Shown: piece after piece, positions 32,474 through 39,055 of the stretch | Numbering within the stretch: position 1 is the stretch's first letter | How the letters are laid out: each line of letters begins with the position of its first letter | DNA from: Muribaculaceae bacterium | Lineage (GTDB): Bacteria; Bacteroidota; Bacteroidia; Bacteroidales; Muribaculaceae | DNA length: 39,055 nucleotides | Direction: 5' to 3' | Assembly: GCA_017557665.1 (NCBI GenBank) | Contig: JAFYYI010000093.1 | Coordinates: 1-39,055 of the forward strand | Translations under genes and position numbers: made by a program | The notes under the pieces: generated by a model | The model's input: only the letters and a program-made list of their open reading frames with translations | What the model was told of the DNA's origin: nothing | Database searches by the model: none

Positions 32474-32770
32474 TCAAGCGTTCAATTGTTTGATGCATCG
32501 GTCAATGTCCCGCACCATTTTGGCAACTTGGCCTTTGTAGCGCGCCACCGTTTGCGGATCGGCAGGGACTGAATGCGCCACACTCAGGAATTCCTTATCG
32601 ATTCGCAACTGGCTCACTTCTTTCTCCAGCTTAGCAATCTCTAATTCCTGACGTTCTATTGTGCGCTTCATCTCCTTATTCTCACGTTGGAGTTCAAGAT
32701 AGCGTTGGCGCAGGATAGAAAATTTCTGCGTCAAGCTCTTAAATTTTTCATTTAACTCCTTCAAAGGCAT
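32474..32770 (-). CDS. Small coiled-coil protein upstream of zapA
   Basis: The 98-residue protein is almost wholly heptad-patterned (residues ~5-62), with a C-terminal helix ending in DRCIKQLNA. I recognise no named family. Bacteroidales often carry a short coiled-coil gene before zapA, and its size and nature resemble the unrelated division factor ZapB, so a division role is plausible. It is first in the operon with a promoter at 32790-32822. Confidence 0.75.
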   Translation of the reverse strand: MPLKELNEKFKSLTQKFSILRQRYLELQRENKEMKRTIERQELEIAKLEKEVSQLRIDKEFLSVAHSVPADPQTVARYKGQVAKMVRDIDRCIKQLNA

Positions 32771-32789
32771 AGTTGTCCAATTTTGCTTG

Positions 32790-32822
32790 CAAAATTACAA
32801 CTTTTTTTCAATTTTTCATCAA
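32790..32822 (-). promoter_or_regulatory. Candidate promoter of the coiled-coil/zapA/6S/rny/ricT operon
   Basis: On the minus strand TAATTTTG (32790-32797) with a TTG 22 bp upstream (32820-32822), slightly longer than the usual spacer. The leader before the ATG at 32770 would be ~13 nt. Confidence 0.55.
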
Positions 32823-32955
32823 TTCATCTAAAATATTTTGCTATTTCAGGCATTTCAAACCGCATTTTGGTGACAATTTGCGATAATTCAATACCATCAT
32901 CCATCTGCCCTCTCCCTCTAAAAGACATTTTTTTGAAAAAATCCGTCGAAAAAGT

Positions 32956-32985
32956 TTGTCAGTTTCAAAAATGGCATTACCTTTG
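32956..32985 (+). promoter_or_regulatory. Promoter of tRNA-Ala
   Basis: TTG at 32956-32958, a 19-bp spacer and TACCTTTG at 32978-32985. The tRNA begins 13 bp after the -7 box. Confidence 0.75.
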
Positions 32986-32997
32986 CATCCGCAAATT

Positions 32998-33070
32998 GGG
33001 GCATTAGCTCATCTGGTAGAGCGCAACACTGGCAGTGTTGAGGTAAGCGGTTCGAGTCCGCTATGCTCCA
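32998..33070 (+). tRNA. tRNA-Ala(GGC)
   Basis: A complete 73-nt cloverleaf. The acceptor stem GGGGCAT pairs with ATGCTCC and includes the G3-U70 wobble that identifies tRNA-Ala. The D arm is GCTC...GAGC. The anticodon arm is CAACA-CTGGCAG-TGTTG with anticodon GGC. The T arm is GCGG-TTCGAGT-CCGC. The discriminator is A73. The 3' CCA is not encoded, so the CCA-adding enzyme (the fusion gene at 23649) is needed. A terminator follows. Confidence 0.97.
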
Positions 33071-33078
33071 CAACCCAT

Positions 33079-33127
33079 AACTGCTTAATTAGCTATAAGA
33101 CAGCGAATTAAGCAGTTTTTCTTTTTG
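33079..33127 (+). terminator. Intrinsic terminator of tRNA-Ala
   Basis: AACTGCTTAATT (33079-33090) pairs perfectly with AATTAAGCAGTT (33106-33117) around a 15-nt loop and is followed by TTTCTTTTTG. Confidence 0.88.
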
Positions 33128-33410
33128 TCAAAATCCAATCCGTTGTCATACTGTTGTCATAAAAACATAATGATGAAAAGCAATGACAACAATGTCATGA
33201 TAATGGAATGGTAAAGTCTTCAGAGAGCTGTTCCCCGATAGATGGCGACGAGATACTAAAAAGGCATAACACGCTTTAGCGGACAAGAATTCAACCCTCT
33301 CCTTCTCTCTCCTTACCTAATAATAAGGTGTAATTTTCGAGTCGTTCAAACGAAGACATTTACAAAATTACGTGAAATTACGATTTGTAAAGGATTGAAA
33401 AAATCAAATA
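33128..33410. other. Unannotated sequence between tRNA-Ala and the repeat array
   Basis: A/T-rich sequence with short direct words (GTTGTCAT twice near 33140-33160, CAATGACAACAATG near 33180). I see no gene, no integrase and no copy of the tRNA 3' end downstream that would mark an integrated element. Confidence 0.5.
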
Positions 33411-33600
33411 CTTGATTATCAAGCATTAAAGGGTTGAAAAGGGAAATTATTCCCTTTGTTTCTCTCTCAGGATCCCCCTACTGCCCTGCGGAGCGCTTCT
33501 GAAAATCACTTGGTGAAAAAGCGCTATATGCAGGCCGAATGTACGGTAATCGAGCTCACATGCGTGGACAAATCCGAACGATCGATTGGTTTTGTCCATA
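33411..33600. repeat. Structured repeat unit A
   Basis: Hairpins in order: CTTGA-TTA-TCAAG (33411-33423); AAAGGGAA-ATTA-TTCCCTTT (33438-33457); a 50-base hairpin in which CCTGC (33485) pairs with GCAGG (33530) and AGCGCTT (33492) with AAGCGCT (33519), separated by the internal loop GG/ATAT; and GGACAAATCC paired with GGTTTTGTCC (33566-33597). The same order is seen in units B to D. No ORF is credible. Confidence 0.8.
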
Positions 33601-33815
33601 CCATTCCTGGAATTATGATAAGTGCTGGAGCACTACAAGCGAACGATGTTATCAATGCGACCGCTGCCGCTCCGAAGCAGCAGCTATCGCGGCGGTATAT
33701 TTTGCAGGCGGCTGTTACAACATCACAAATGCAATATCTTCGAAATAGCAGAGAGAACCAGCCAAGGCGGAGAAGTGCCCAAAAACGCCTTTTTTAGAGG
33801 AGGCGTAAAAATACT

Positions 33816-34080
33816 TATATCAACGAGTTAACTTGTAAGATTTCGGACAATTTTTTCGTTTTTTTTCGAGCTGTCAAGCATTCAAAGAAAATTTTGGCTG
33901 ATAATCAGCTATTTACAGGGTTACGGGACGGTAGTCCCGGTCTCTCTCTTGGTATCCCCCATCCGCCCTACGGAGCGTTTCCGAAATCGTGTCTTCATCA
34001 AAGCGCTATATGCAGGAGGATGGGCGGTACAGAGGCCGACGTGCGTAAGCAAATTCGACACGAAGTATCGGTTTCGACTC
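33816..34080. repeat. Structured repeat unit B
   Basis: A conserved word TATATCAACGAGTTA (33816) opens the unit. Hairpins: GCTGA-TAA-TCAGC (33897-33909); CGGGAC-GGTA-GTCCCG (33924-33939); the 50-base hairpin with CCTAC.../GCAGG and AGCGTTT/AAGCGCT (33967-34016); and TCGACAC-GAA-GTATCGG (34055-34071). Stem sequences differ from unit A but pairing is kept. Confidence 0.8.
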
Positions 34081-34174
34081 ATCCATAGAGGCTCCGCTAT
34101 GACTCTAAGATGCCTTTATTTGTTGGGCAAGATGTTGCAGAAAGGTGCAGAAATTTGGAGTTCTCAAAAACATC

Positions 34175-34450
34175 TATATCAGCAAGTTAGCAGACGGAGT
34201 TACAAGCAAGTTTTTAGAAAAATCACCAAAATTCCTATTTTGAAATCTGCTAATAGCTGATATCCAGTCATCTAAAAGGTTTTAAAGGGAAATTTTCCCT
34301 TTATTTCCCTCTCGGGATCCCCCTACCGCCCTGCGGAGCGTGCCCAAAATCCATCGGCCACAAAAGCGCTATATGCAGAGCGATGTTCCAGCCATTGAGC
34401 GGTAAAATCGCTCATGTGTGACGATGAACCGACACGAAGTATCGGTTTCG
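34175..34450. repeat. Structured repeat unit C
   Basis: Opens with TATATCAGCAAGTTA (34175). Hairpins: a weak AGCTGATATCCAGT (34255); AAAGGGAA-ATT-TTCCCTTT (34284-34302); the 50-base hairpin CCTGC-GG-AGCG / AGCGCT-ATAT-GCAG (34330-34379); and AACCGACAC-GAA-GTATCGGTT (34427-34447). Confidence 0.8.
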
Positions 34451-34669
34451 ATGGCACATATGCCCCTGCTGCTATGGAAAACCGCCATTTTGATATGCTG
34501 TGAGATTGAACCAACGAATGGTGATACCTAATGGCGGTCTGTTCTTCTGGCTGGTTTCTGATGCAAAGGCAAAACAGGTGACCTTTCGTGCTTCTCTGAT
34601 AGCGTGTGAGAAAAATGAGCCGAAATTTTAACATTTGACTCATGATTTTTTGAGTGTCGTAAAAACACC

Positions 34670-34950
34670 TATATCAGCAAGTTAGTATATAGAATTTCGG
34701 ACGAGCATTTCTTAAAAGTGAAACTTTTCCGCACCTCGAGAGGTGACTTTGACTGATAATCAGCCAATTAAAGGGTTGAAAAAGGGAAAATTTTCCATTC
34801 TTTCCCTCTTGGGAGCCCCCGACTGCCCTGCGAAACGTGTTGCAAACTCACTTTCAAAAAAGCGCTATATGCAGGGCGATTTTGGCATTGTGCGGTGATG
34901 ATGCTGACGTGCGTGAGCGCATCCGACACGCAGTATCGGTTGCGCTTATG
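34670..34950. repeat. Structured repeat unit D
   Basis: Opens with TATATCAGCAAGTTA (34670). Hairpins: CTGA-TAA-TCAG (34753-34763); GGAAAATTTTCC (34785-34796); the 49-base hairpin with CCTGC and ATAT-GCAGG (34827-34875); and GCGCA-T-CCGACAC-GCA-GTATCGG-T-TGCGC (34917-34945). It leads into the GC-rich block. Confidence 0.8.
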
Positions 34951-35039
34951 CTCGTCAATACCGCGGATTACTATGCGACAACATCGTGCCTTGAACTTGT
35001 TCCAGGCTTGATGTTGTGCTCTGGCGATGGCGATGGGCG

Positions 35040-36180
35040 GTGAAGCGCAGGCAAGGAAGCGCAGAATGGCGACAGAGGCTTGAGTGAGCCCAAGGCTCAC
35101 AGTACCGATACCCCTGAGCGCAGCGAAAACAGCGGGGCGCGCAGAGAATGAAGTGGAGGCACAAGATGAGTGGAGTCATCGTGAGTGCCAGGCGGGATGC
35201 CGGCGTTGCGGGGCAATCTCCGATTGAGCATCGGGCTTGCGGAACGACAGGATCGGGTTGAGGACGAAGGACGAGCCCGATACCAGTGCAGCGAGCCGGG
35301 TGCGCACCCGCACCCGCCGTCAGCAGACCGCCTTGAACCGCAGGTGATGCACTGTCGATGACGCAGCGAAACGCAGTGCGGAACGGGAACTGACGAACGA
35401 AGCAAGAGCAGAGGGCAAGCATGCTTGCACTATGCCTTGCAAGGAGGAAGAAGACGAAGTCAATGACCGCAGCAGCCGGCTGTGGGGTCTCGGCGCGGCC
35501 AGTGAGCCTGACCAGGCACTCTCCAGCCGATAAGTCAGTCATTCTGTGCGGACGCAGACGGAGCGGAACGGCCCATCGCCATCGGGGCCTGGGGTGGGCC
35601 AATCGCTGCAGGCGATGAAAAGATTCACCTAATGGCCGAAGGCTTGACCTTGGGATCGATGGCAATGCCGCAGGCGGCACCGACGGCGACCGAGCGAAGT
35701 GAGGTTTGCTCCCGTTCGGTCGCGAGCTTAAGGTTGCCGCCGGTATGGGGCTTGCCCCCTCGAGCCTTAGCCGACGTGCCGGGATGAACGTAGTGGACGA
35801 GTGTGCCATGGGACTGGCAGCATCGACACCTCCGAGCGTAGCGAGAACGCTGGACTTGATTGAGGAGCGTGCATCAAATCGAGCGTAGCGAGACCTGATG
35901 CGTCAGCGACGAAACGAGCCGTGCGTGTGAGGTCTCGATGCGGACAGACAGCCCCGATAAGGCACTCTCGGTAACGGAGTGATCCCGACACGGCGGTATC
36001 GGCGGCAGGGCCATTGATGAGCGGTGGGAACAGGGTGATCTCCGCCGGGCGAAGTCGCTCAGCGGCATGAGGCTGTAGTGGAACAGCTCAATCCAGCCAG
36101 CGCAGCCGGCTGGTTGAAGTGCGGAGCGTGAAACAGCCGAATACAACCCCGTGACCATAGCGAATCAGATTCACTGGTCA
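35040..36180. other. GC-rich, hairpin-dense block without a credible gene
   Basis: About 1.1 kb, clearly richer in G+C than its neighbours. It contains many stems: GTGAGCC-CAA-GGCTCAC (35083), GCAAGCATGCTTGC (35416), GGCCCA...TGGGCC (35570-35600), GCGACCGA...TCGGTCGC (35687-35723), GGGGC-TT-GCCCC (35747), and GAGACCT...AGGTCTC (35889-35936). The word GAGCGTAGCGAG and relatives recur (35115, 35692, 35833, 35880). CCGACAC-GGCG-GTATCGG (35985-36002) repeats the last hairpin of units B to D. Long open frames exist on the minus strand only because stops are rare; their products are low-complexity and match nothing I know. Confidence 0.55.
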
Positions 36181-36270
36181 ATATAACATAAATCAAAGCG
36201 CATCGCCAGCCGTGGCTGACGTTGCGCCTTGTGATGAGGGACATTATTACTTTATAGTAAACTTAAAAAC

Positions 36271-37203
36271 TCAATTCACAACTTCACTTAAGAGGAGAAC
36301 AAAAACTGATAATAAGGATAATAATCCTGCTATATTCATTATTAGAGCAACCATACAACCAGCGCTTTTATATTGAGAAACATCAATTTTATTTCGCGCC
36401 CCAATCTCTTTGACCTTCAAATATGCAGTGGCTTCACCACATTTGTCAATGTATGATATTGCTTTTGCCAACTCTCCTTGACCGACAATTTTTAGCGCTT
36501 CAATTGCTTTTTCATCAGAAATTGTTTTTGAATCCTCTAAGATATTGCAAACATAATTATTTCCTTCTGGTGTGTTGTGCTTTTGTTTTTCTTTCTCAAC
36601 TCTTTCCAAAAACAACACTGATTCAATTTTTGTACAAAGCAGAATTGACTGGACTTGGTGTGTATAAACATCCCAAAAGTCTATCACTAGAAGATAATCT
36701 CCAAGCTTTTTTGTCTTAGATCCTATTCCTGATAGTCCACCGACAACAGCAGCAAGTGGACCCAATAATACTCCGCCAACAACAGCTCTGCCTATAACAG
36801 ATTTCTTCTCAGAAATTAATTGCTTGTGGCTAATAAATTTCAAATTAATTAGTTGCTCATGGCTTATATAGAACGATTTAAGTCCAGCGCTCAAATTAAT
36901 ACCATTGGTATGAGCAAGAATGTCGCACTTGCCATCTTCAAGATAATTAGTCGCATTTATCTCTTGTAAATAATATGCATTCTGAATCGCTGCATCAAAT
37001 CCCCAATTAACTATTTGCTTTCCCACATTCATTACTGTAGGCATTGAAGGAAATGGTTCATTAAATGAGGAATCCTCATTTTCACTTATGTTTTGTGAAC
37101 TCTCATTATTATTCGAACCATTGATAGGATATCCACATTTAGGACACATCATAGCAGAAGTAGAGACCTCATTACCACATTCAGGACAATTAATAAGTGC
37201 CAT
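36271..37203 (-). CDS. Zinc-ribbon protein with glycine-rich segment (MALINC family)
   Basis: The 310-residue protein begins MALINCPECGNEVSTSAMMC with two CxxC pairs (C6, C9, C20, C23). An S/N-rich linker follows. A middle part holds GRAVVGGVLLGPLAAVVGGLSG (~143-164), a hydrophobic Gly-rich stretch found in many bacterial zinc-ribbon/SHOCT-like proteins. A soluble region contains ISDEKAIEALKIVGQGELAKAISYID, and the C-terminus has one membrane helix (~285-307). The N-terminus matches the two proteins at 26369-27715, but the rest does not. The gene is AT-rich compared with the housekeeping genes, which suggests a recent origin. No function is established. Confidence 0.78.
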   Translation of the reverse strand: MALINCPECGNEVSTSAMMCPKCGYPINGSNNNESSQNISENEDSSFNEPFPSMPTVMNVGKQIVNWGFDAAIQNAYYLQEINATNYLEDGKCDILAHTNGINLSAGLKSFYISHEQLINLKFISHKQLISEKKSVIGRAVVGGVLLGPLAAVVGGLSGIGSKTKKLGDYLLVIDFWDVYTHQVQSILLCTKIESVLFLERVEKEKQKHNTPEGNNYVCNILEDSKTISDEKAIEALKIVGQGELAKAISYIDKCGEATAYLKVKEIGARNKIDVSQYKSAGCMVALIMNIAGLLSLLSVFVLLLSEVVN

Positions 37204-37224
37204 AATACTTTCATTTAAAAATCA

Positions 37225-37258
37225 ATAATCACAAAAGTAATACTTTTTTGTGATTATC
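37225..37258 (-). terminator. AT-rich hairpin between the FKBP and MALINC genes
   Basis: ATAATCACAAAAGT pairs with ACTTTTTTGTGATTAT (one bulged T). It lies after the FKBP gene and just before the MALINC gene. It also contains TACTTTTG on the minus strand (37232-37239), a possible -7 box for the MALINC gene. Confidence 0.55.
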
Positions 37259-37327
37259 ATTCTATAGGGTTTACAAAAAATTTCAGGTGTTGCTCTTACT
37301 GTTAAGCCTGTCGTATCAGAAACAGTG

Positions 37328-37783
37328 TTAATTGATGGCGAGTAGTTCGATGTCGAAGATGAGGGTGGAGCCACCGGGAATGCCTGGCTGCGAGAACTTG
37401 CCGTAGCCCATCTCGGCGGGGATGTAGATCTCCCAACGGTCGCCGATGTGCATCTGCTGCATGGCGATGATCCAACCCTCGATGAGGTCGCGCAGTCGGC
37501 ACGCCAGGGGCACGTCGCCACGGCTGCTGTCGAATGTCGCCCCATCGATGGTCTTGCCCGTATAATGGGCGGTGATCACGCTGCTGGGCGTTGGAGTCGC
37601 ACTCGTTGCGTCTCCCACGGCCAGCACCTTGTAATAAACGCCTTTAGGCAACGCCTTCACGCCGTCTTCCTGTGACTTCGCCACCAGCCAATCCCTGTTG
37701 GCCTGCAAGTATTGGCCCTTGGCCTTCTTCTGTCGCGACTCGGCAGAGCTCAAGCGAACTTGGCTCTGCTCTCGCTGCTCCAT
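37328..37783 (-). CDS. FKBP-type peptidyl-prolyl cis-trans isomerase
   Basis: The protein has 151 residues from the ATG at 37783; a TTG at 37810 would add nine residues. A basic, coiled N-terminus (~1-45) is followed by an FKBP domain: GVYYKVLAVG, ITAHYTGKTIDGATFDSS, LIEGWIIAMQQMHIGDRWEIYIP and GIPGGSTLIFDIELL. These include the usual active-site aromatic and aspartate positions (Y in HYTG, D in FDSS, W in EGW). No signal peptide is seen, so it is probably cytoplasmic, unlike the Mip-like periplasmic forms. It catalyses proline isomerisation during folding. Its GC-rich codons contrast with the AT-rich genes on either side. Confidence 0.9.
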   Translation of the reverse strand: MEQREQSQVRLSSAESRQKKAKGQYLQANRDWLVAKSQEDGVKALPKGVYYKVLAVGDATSATPTPSSVITAHYTGKTIDGATFDSSRGDVPLACRLRDLIEGWIIAMQQMHIGDRWEIYIPAEMGYGKFSQPGIPGGSTLIFDIELLAIN

Positions 37784-37846
37784 CAGTTGTTGATTCTTGT
37801 TCTTCTTCAAAGTTCTATTGAACTTTAAAATGACGAGTGAATAGAA

Positions 37847-38473
37847 TTAATCCAAGCCTAACTTTTTCCTTTCTGAGACAAGATCTTTCAGTTTTCTGAA
37901 ATCTATCAAAGTTAAATAAATAGTTGTATATGTTCCATCTTCAACTAGTGGAAATATACAGAGATCAATACTAAAATCATCAAATATCCAACTAGTCAGA
38001 ATTCTTCCATCATTTGGGAACGGCTGGTTTTCCAAATCAGGTTCTCCATATTTTATTTTTAGTGCTCTAATTAGACCTTCATATATAAATAATTGGGTTT
38101 CCTTCTCTTTTTCAGTCATGGTAGCCAATTCAAAAAAACCATCTAAAAATTCAACTTGAACCATAGCCGTTTTTTCACTAATAGGAGTACATGTTTCTTT
38201 GATATCTGCACTTCTAAATTGATTCAACATTTTCCCACCATAATAAGGTACGTCATAGATAATATATCCAGAGAGATAGTCGTTCACGGAATTATCTACT
38301 CTATTATTCTCAAAATCGTAAGGATTTGCTAATTTTGTAAAAGATCTTTCAGACACTAATTTCTCAAATACCTTATGATCGCACCCTACAGTTAGATCAT
38401 ATAATTGTAGAAATTCAGCTTTCGATAAAAAAAAGCTAAAGCAGAGAATTGATATTGTAAGAATCTGTTTCAT
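37847..38473 (-). CDS. Secreted protein of unknown function
   Basis: The 208-residue protein has a signal peptide (MKQILTISILCFSFFLSKAEF, cleavage near residue 19). No recognised domain; features are a YDVPYYGGKMLNQF segment near 75-88 and a mixed alpha/beta pattern. Very AT-rich coding sequence sets it apart from the housekeeping genes. A clean promoter (38563-38593) predicts an ~83-nt leader. It is followed by the FKBP gene after ~60 bp. Probably accessory; function unknown. Confidence 0.7.
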   Translation of the reverse strand: MKQILTISILCFSFFLSKAEFLQLYDLTVGCDHKVFEKLVSERSFTKLANPYDFENNRVDNSVNDYLSGYIIYDVPYYGGKMLNQFRSADIKETCTPISEKTAMVQVEFLDGFFELATMTEKEKETQLFIYEGLIRALKIKYGEPDLENQPFPNDGRILTSWIFDDFSIDLCIFPLVEDGTYTTIYLTLIDFRKLKDLVSERKKLGLD

Positions 38474-38562
38474 AATATATTAGATAATTAACAATGTAAA
38501 AAATACATATATATTATTACATATAAACAATCGAGCTAAGTAACAAAGATTAAAAGCATCGA

Positions 38563-38593
38563 CAAAATTATAATTATTTTTAGAATATCACAA
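38563..38593 (-). promoter_or_regulatory. Promoter of the secreted-protein gene
   Basis: On the minus strand TTG (38591-38593), a 20-bp spacer and TAATTTTG (38563-38570). Confidence 0.7.
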
Positions 38594-38756
38594 TTCTATT
38601 CAAAAAATGTACAGAATAATTGATATAAAAATATTTAGATTAGGTATTGTTTCGTTATAGCCTCGATCTCTTGTCTGAATGACATGGCAAAGTTAAACAT
38701 TATTCTAGAAAAATAGTGCAATAGCATGGAAAGAAAATGCTGCGGGTGTCGAAAAG

Positions 38757-38831
38757 CCGGGCGTTCCCCATCGATGGGGACGTCCGGCGCCGGTTCCGAT
38801 CGGTGGGCGATCGCTCGCCCACCTGCGGAAC
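38757..38831 (-). terminator. Two stacked GC-rich hairpins after the partial gene
   Basis: The first on the minus strand is GTTCCG...GGTGGGCGA-GCGA-TCGCCCACC...CGGAAC (38793-38831). The second is CCGGACGTCCCCATC with its partner (38757-38787), followed by CTTTTCG. They sit within 10 bp of the stop codon, so termination is the simplest role, although the T-tract is short. Confidence 0.5.
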
Positions 38832-38838
38832 GGGAGGC

Positions 38839-39055
38839 TTAAACCTCGTGCTCGATGTACTCGCTCAGCTCCTTGAGGATGCCTTCGATGTCCTCGGCCG
38901 TGCTGTCATCGGCGAACGTCCATGACCTGCAGGCCTTGGCGGGCGGCTCGCCTTGGTGGGCGAACACCGTCCACCATGTCATCACCTCACCATCGCATCG
39001 CACCAGCGTATTGGTGTGGATGCTCATCGAGTGGCAAATGCCCACCTTGTTGTTA
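38839..39055 (-). CDS. C-terminal part of an unidentified protein (partial)
   Basis: The frame stays open to the right window edge, so the start lies outside. A GTG at 39045 is the first in-window start-like codon, but residues NNK precede it in frame. The visible ~72 residues contain HSMSIHTNTLVRCDGEV, a W-rich MTWWTVFAHQ and an acidic helical end (DDSTAEDIEGILKELSEYIEHEV). I recognise no family. GC-rich hairpins follow the stop. Confidence 0.6.
   Translation of the reverse strand, partial: NNKVGICHSMSIHTNTLVRCDGEVMTWWTVFAHQGEPPAKACRSWTFADDSTAEDIEGILKELSEYIEHEV

Larger units (their letters stand above)
38474..38838. other. Intergenic region: promoter plus GC-rich hairpins
   Basis: The left part is A/T-rich and holds the promoter of the secreted-protein gene. 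From about 38745 it becomes GC-rich and ends in two strong hairpins next to the partial gene at 38839. No ORF is convincing. Confidence 0.55.

Noticed and set aside
33128..33410. Attachment-site repeat of the tRNA-Ala 3' end
   Set aside because: Only a short TTCGAGTC word recurs near 33338; that is too short to be a convincing attachment repeat.
33411..34950. CRISPR array
   Set aside because: Units are hundreds of bases long, diverged and unevenly spaced; there are no short identical repeats and no cas genes.
34955..35809. Minus-strand frame of 284 codons in the GC-rich block
   Set aside because: The product is rich in R, P, S and C without any motif. The frame is open because G+C is high, and it overlaps the end of repeat unit D.
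33411..36180. Retron, diversity-generating element or group II intron
   Set aside because: No reverse transcriptase frame is present on either strand, and no intron domain V-like hairpin was recognised.

Overview
The window looks like a piece of a Bacteroidales chromosome, most plausibly Muribaculaceae or Prevotellaceae. The evidence is the gene content (GldH, GtrA, DUF3667, DUF4252, PorT-type barrels, a BspA-like repeat protein with a dockerin, methylmalonyl-CoA mutase MutAB, a Rho with a long disordered insert) and the many Bacteroidetes-type promoters (TTG, 19-21 bp, TAnnTTTG). Housekeeping genes are moderately GC-rich. The last 3 kb contains AT-rich genes and looks accessory. Taxonomy is inferred from gene style, not from a marker gene.

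Layout. 1-1887 (-): mutA and the first codons of mutB (propionate/succinate metabolism). 2391-4424 (+): a secreted DUF285/dockerin protein and a GH18 chitinase. 4456-5319 (-): an alpha/beta hydrolase. 5466-5984 (+): an ECF transporter S component. 6075-8420 (-): two paralogous DUF3667 zinc-ribbon membrane proteins. 8519-11703 (-): galactokinase, aldose epimerase and a sugar-nucleotidyltransferase-like protein, driven by a clear promoter upstream of galK. 11843-12325 (-): a DUF4252 lipoprotein. 12533-18163 (+): pgk, pta-ackA, pheS and nth, i.e. ATP-yielding glycolysis and acetate formation, then translation and repair. 18326-19817 (+): two tandem outer-membrane barrels. 20129-23285 (-): rho-ruvX-def operon with a long leader. 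23649-25574 (+): a CCA-adding enzyme fused to an O6-alkylguanine-DNA alkyltransferase. 25616-28281 (-): a lipoprotein, two MALIKC zinc-ribbon membrane proteins and GtrA. 28371-32770 (-): coiled-coil protein, zapA, a probable 6S RNA, rny (RNase Y), ricT (PSP1) and gldH. 32998-33070 (+): tRNA-Ala(GGC).

The most unusual part follows the tRNA. About 3.2 kb (33071-36270) has no credible gene. It starts with four diverged copies of a structured element. Each copy has up to four hairpins in the same order and spacing, and paired bases change together between copies. A 1.1-kb GC-rich, hairpin-dense block follows and reuses the last hairpin. I do not recognise this element; it is the best candidate here for an undescribed structured RNA or DNA system. 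After it come a third MALINC zinc-ribbon protein, an FKBP isomerase, a secreted protein of unknown function and a gene cut by the window edge.

Other points of interest are the tRNA-maturation/DNA-repair fusion, the direct rny-ricT linkage (the two interact functionally in Bacillus), 6S RNA between zapA and rny, a candidate ~70-nt sRNA next to def, and a ~280-nt rho leader.
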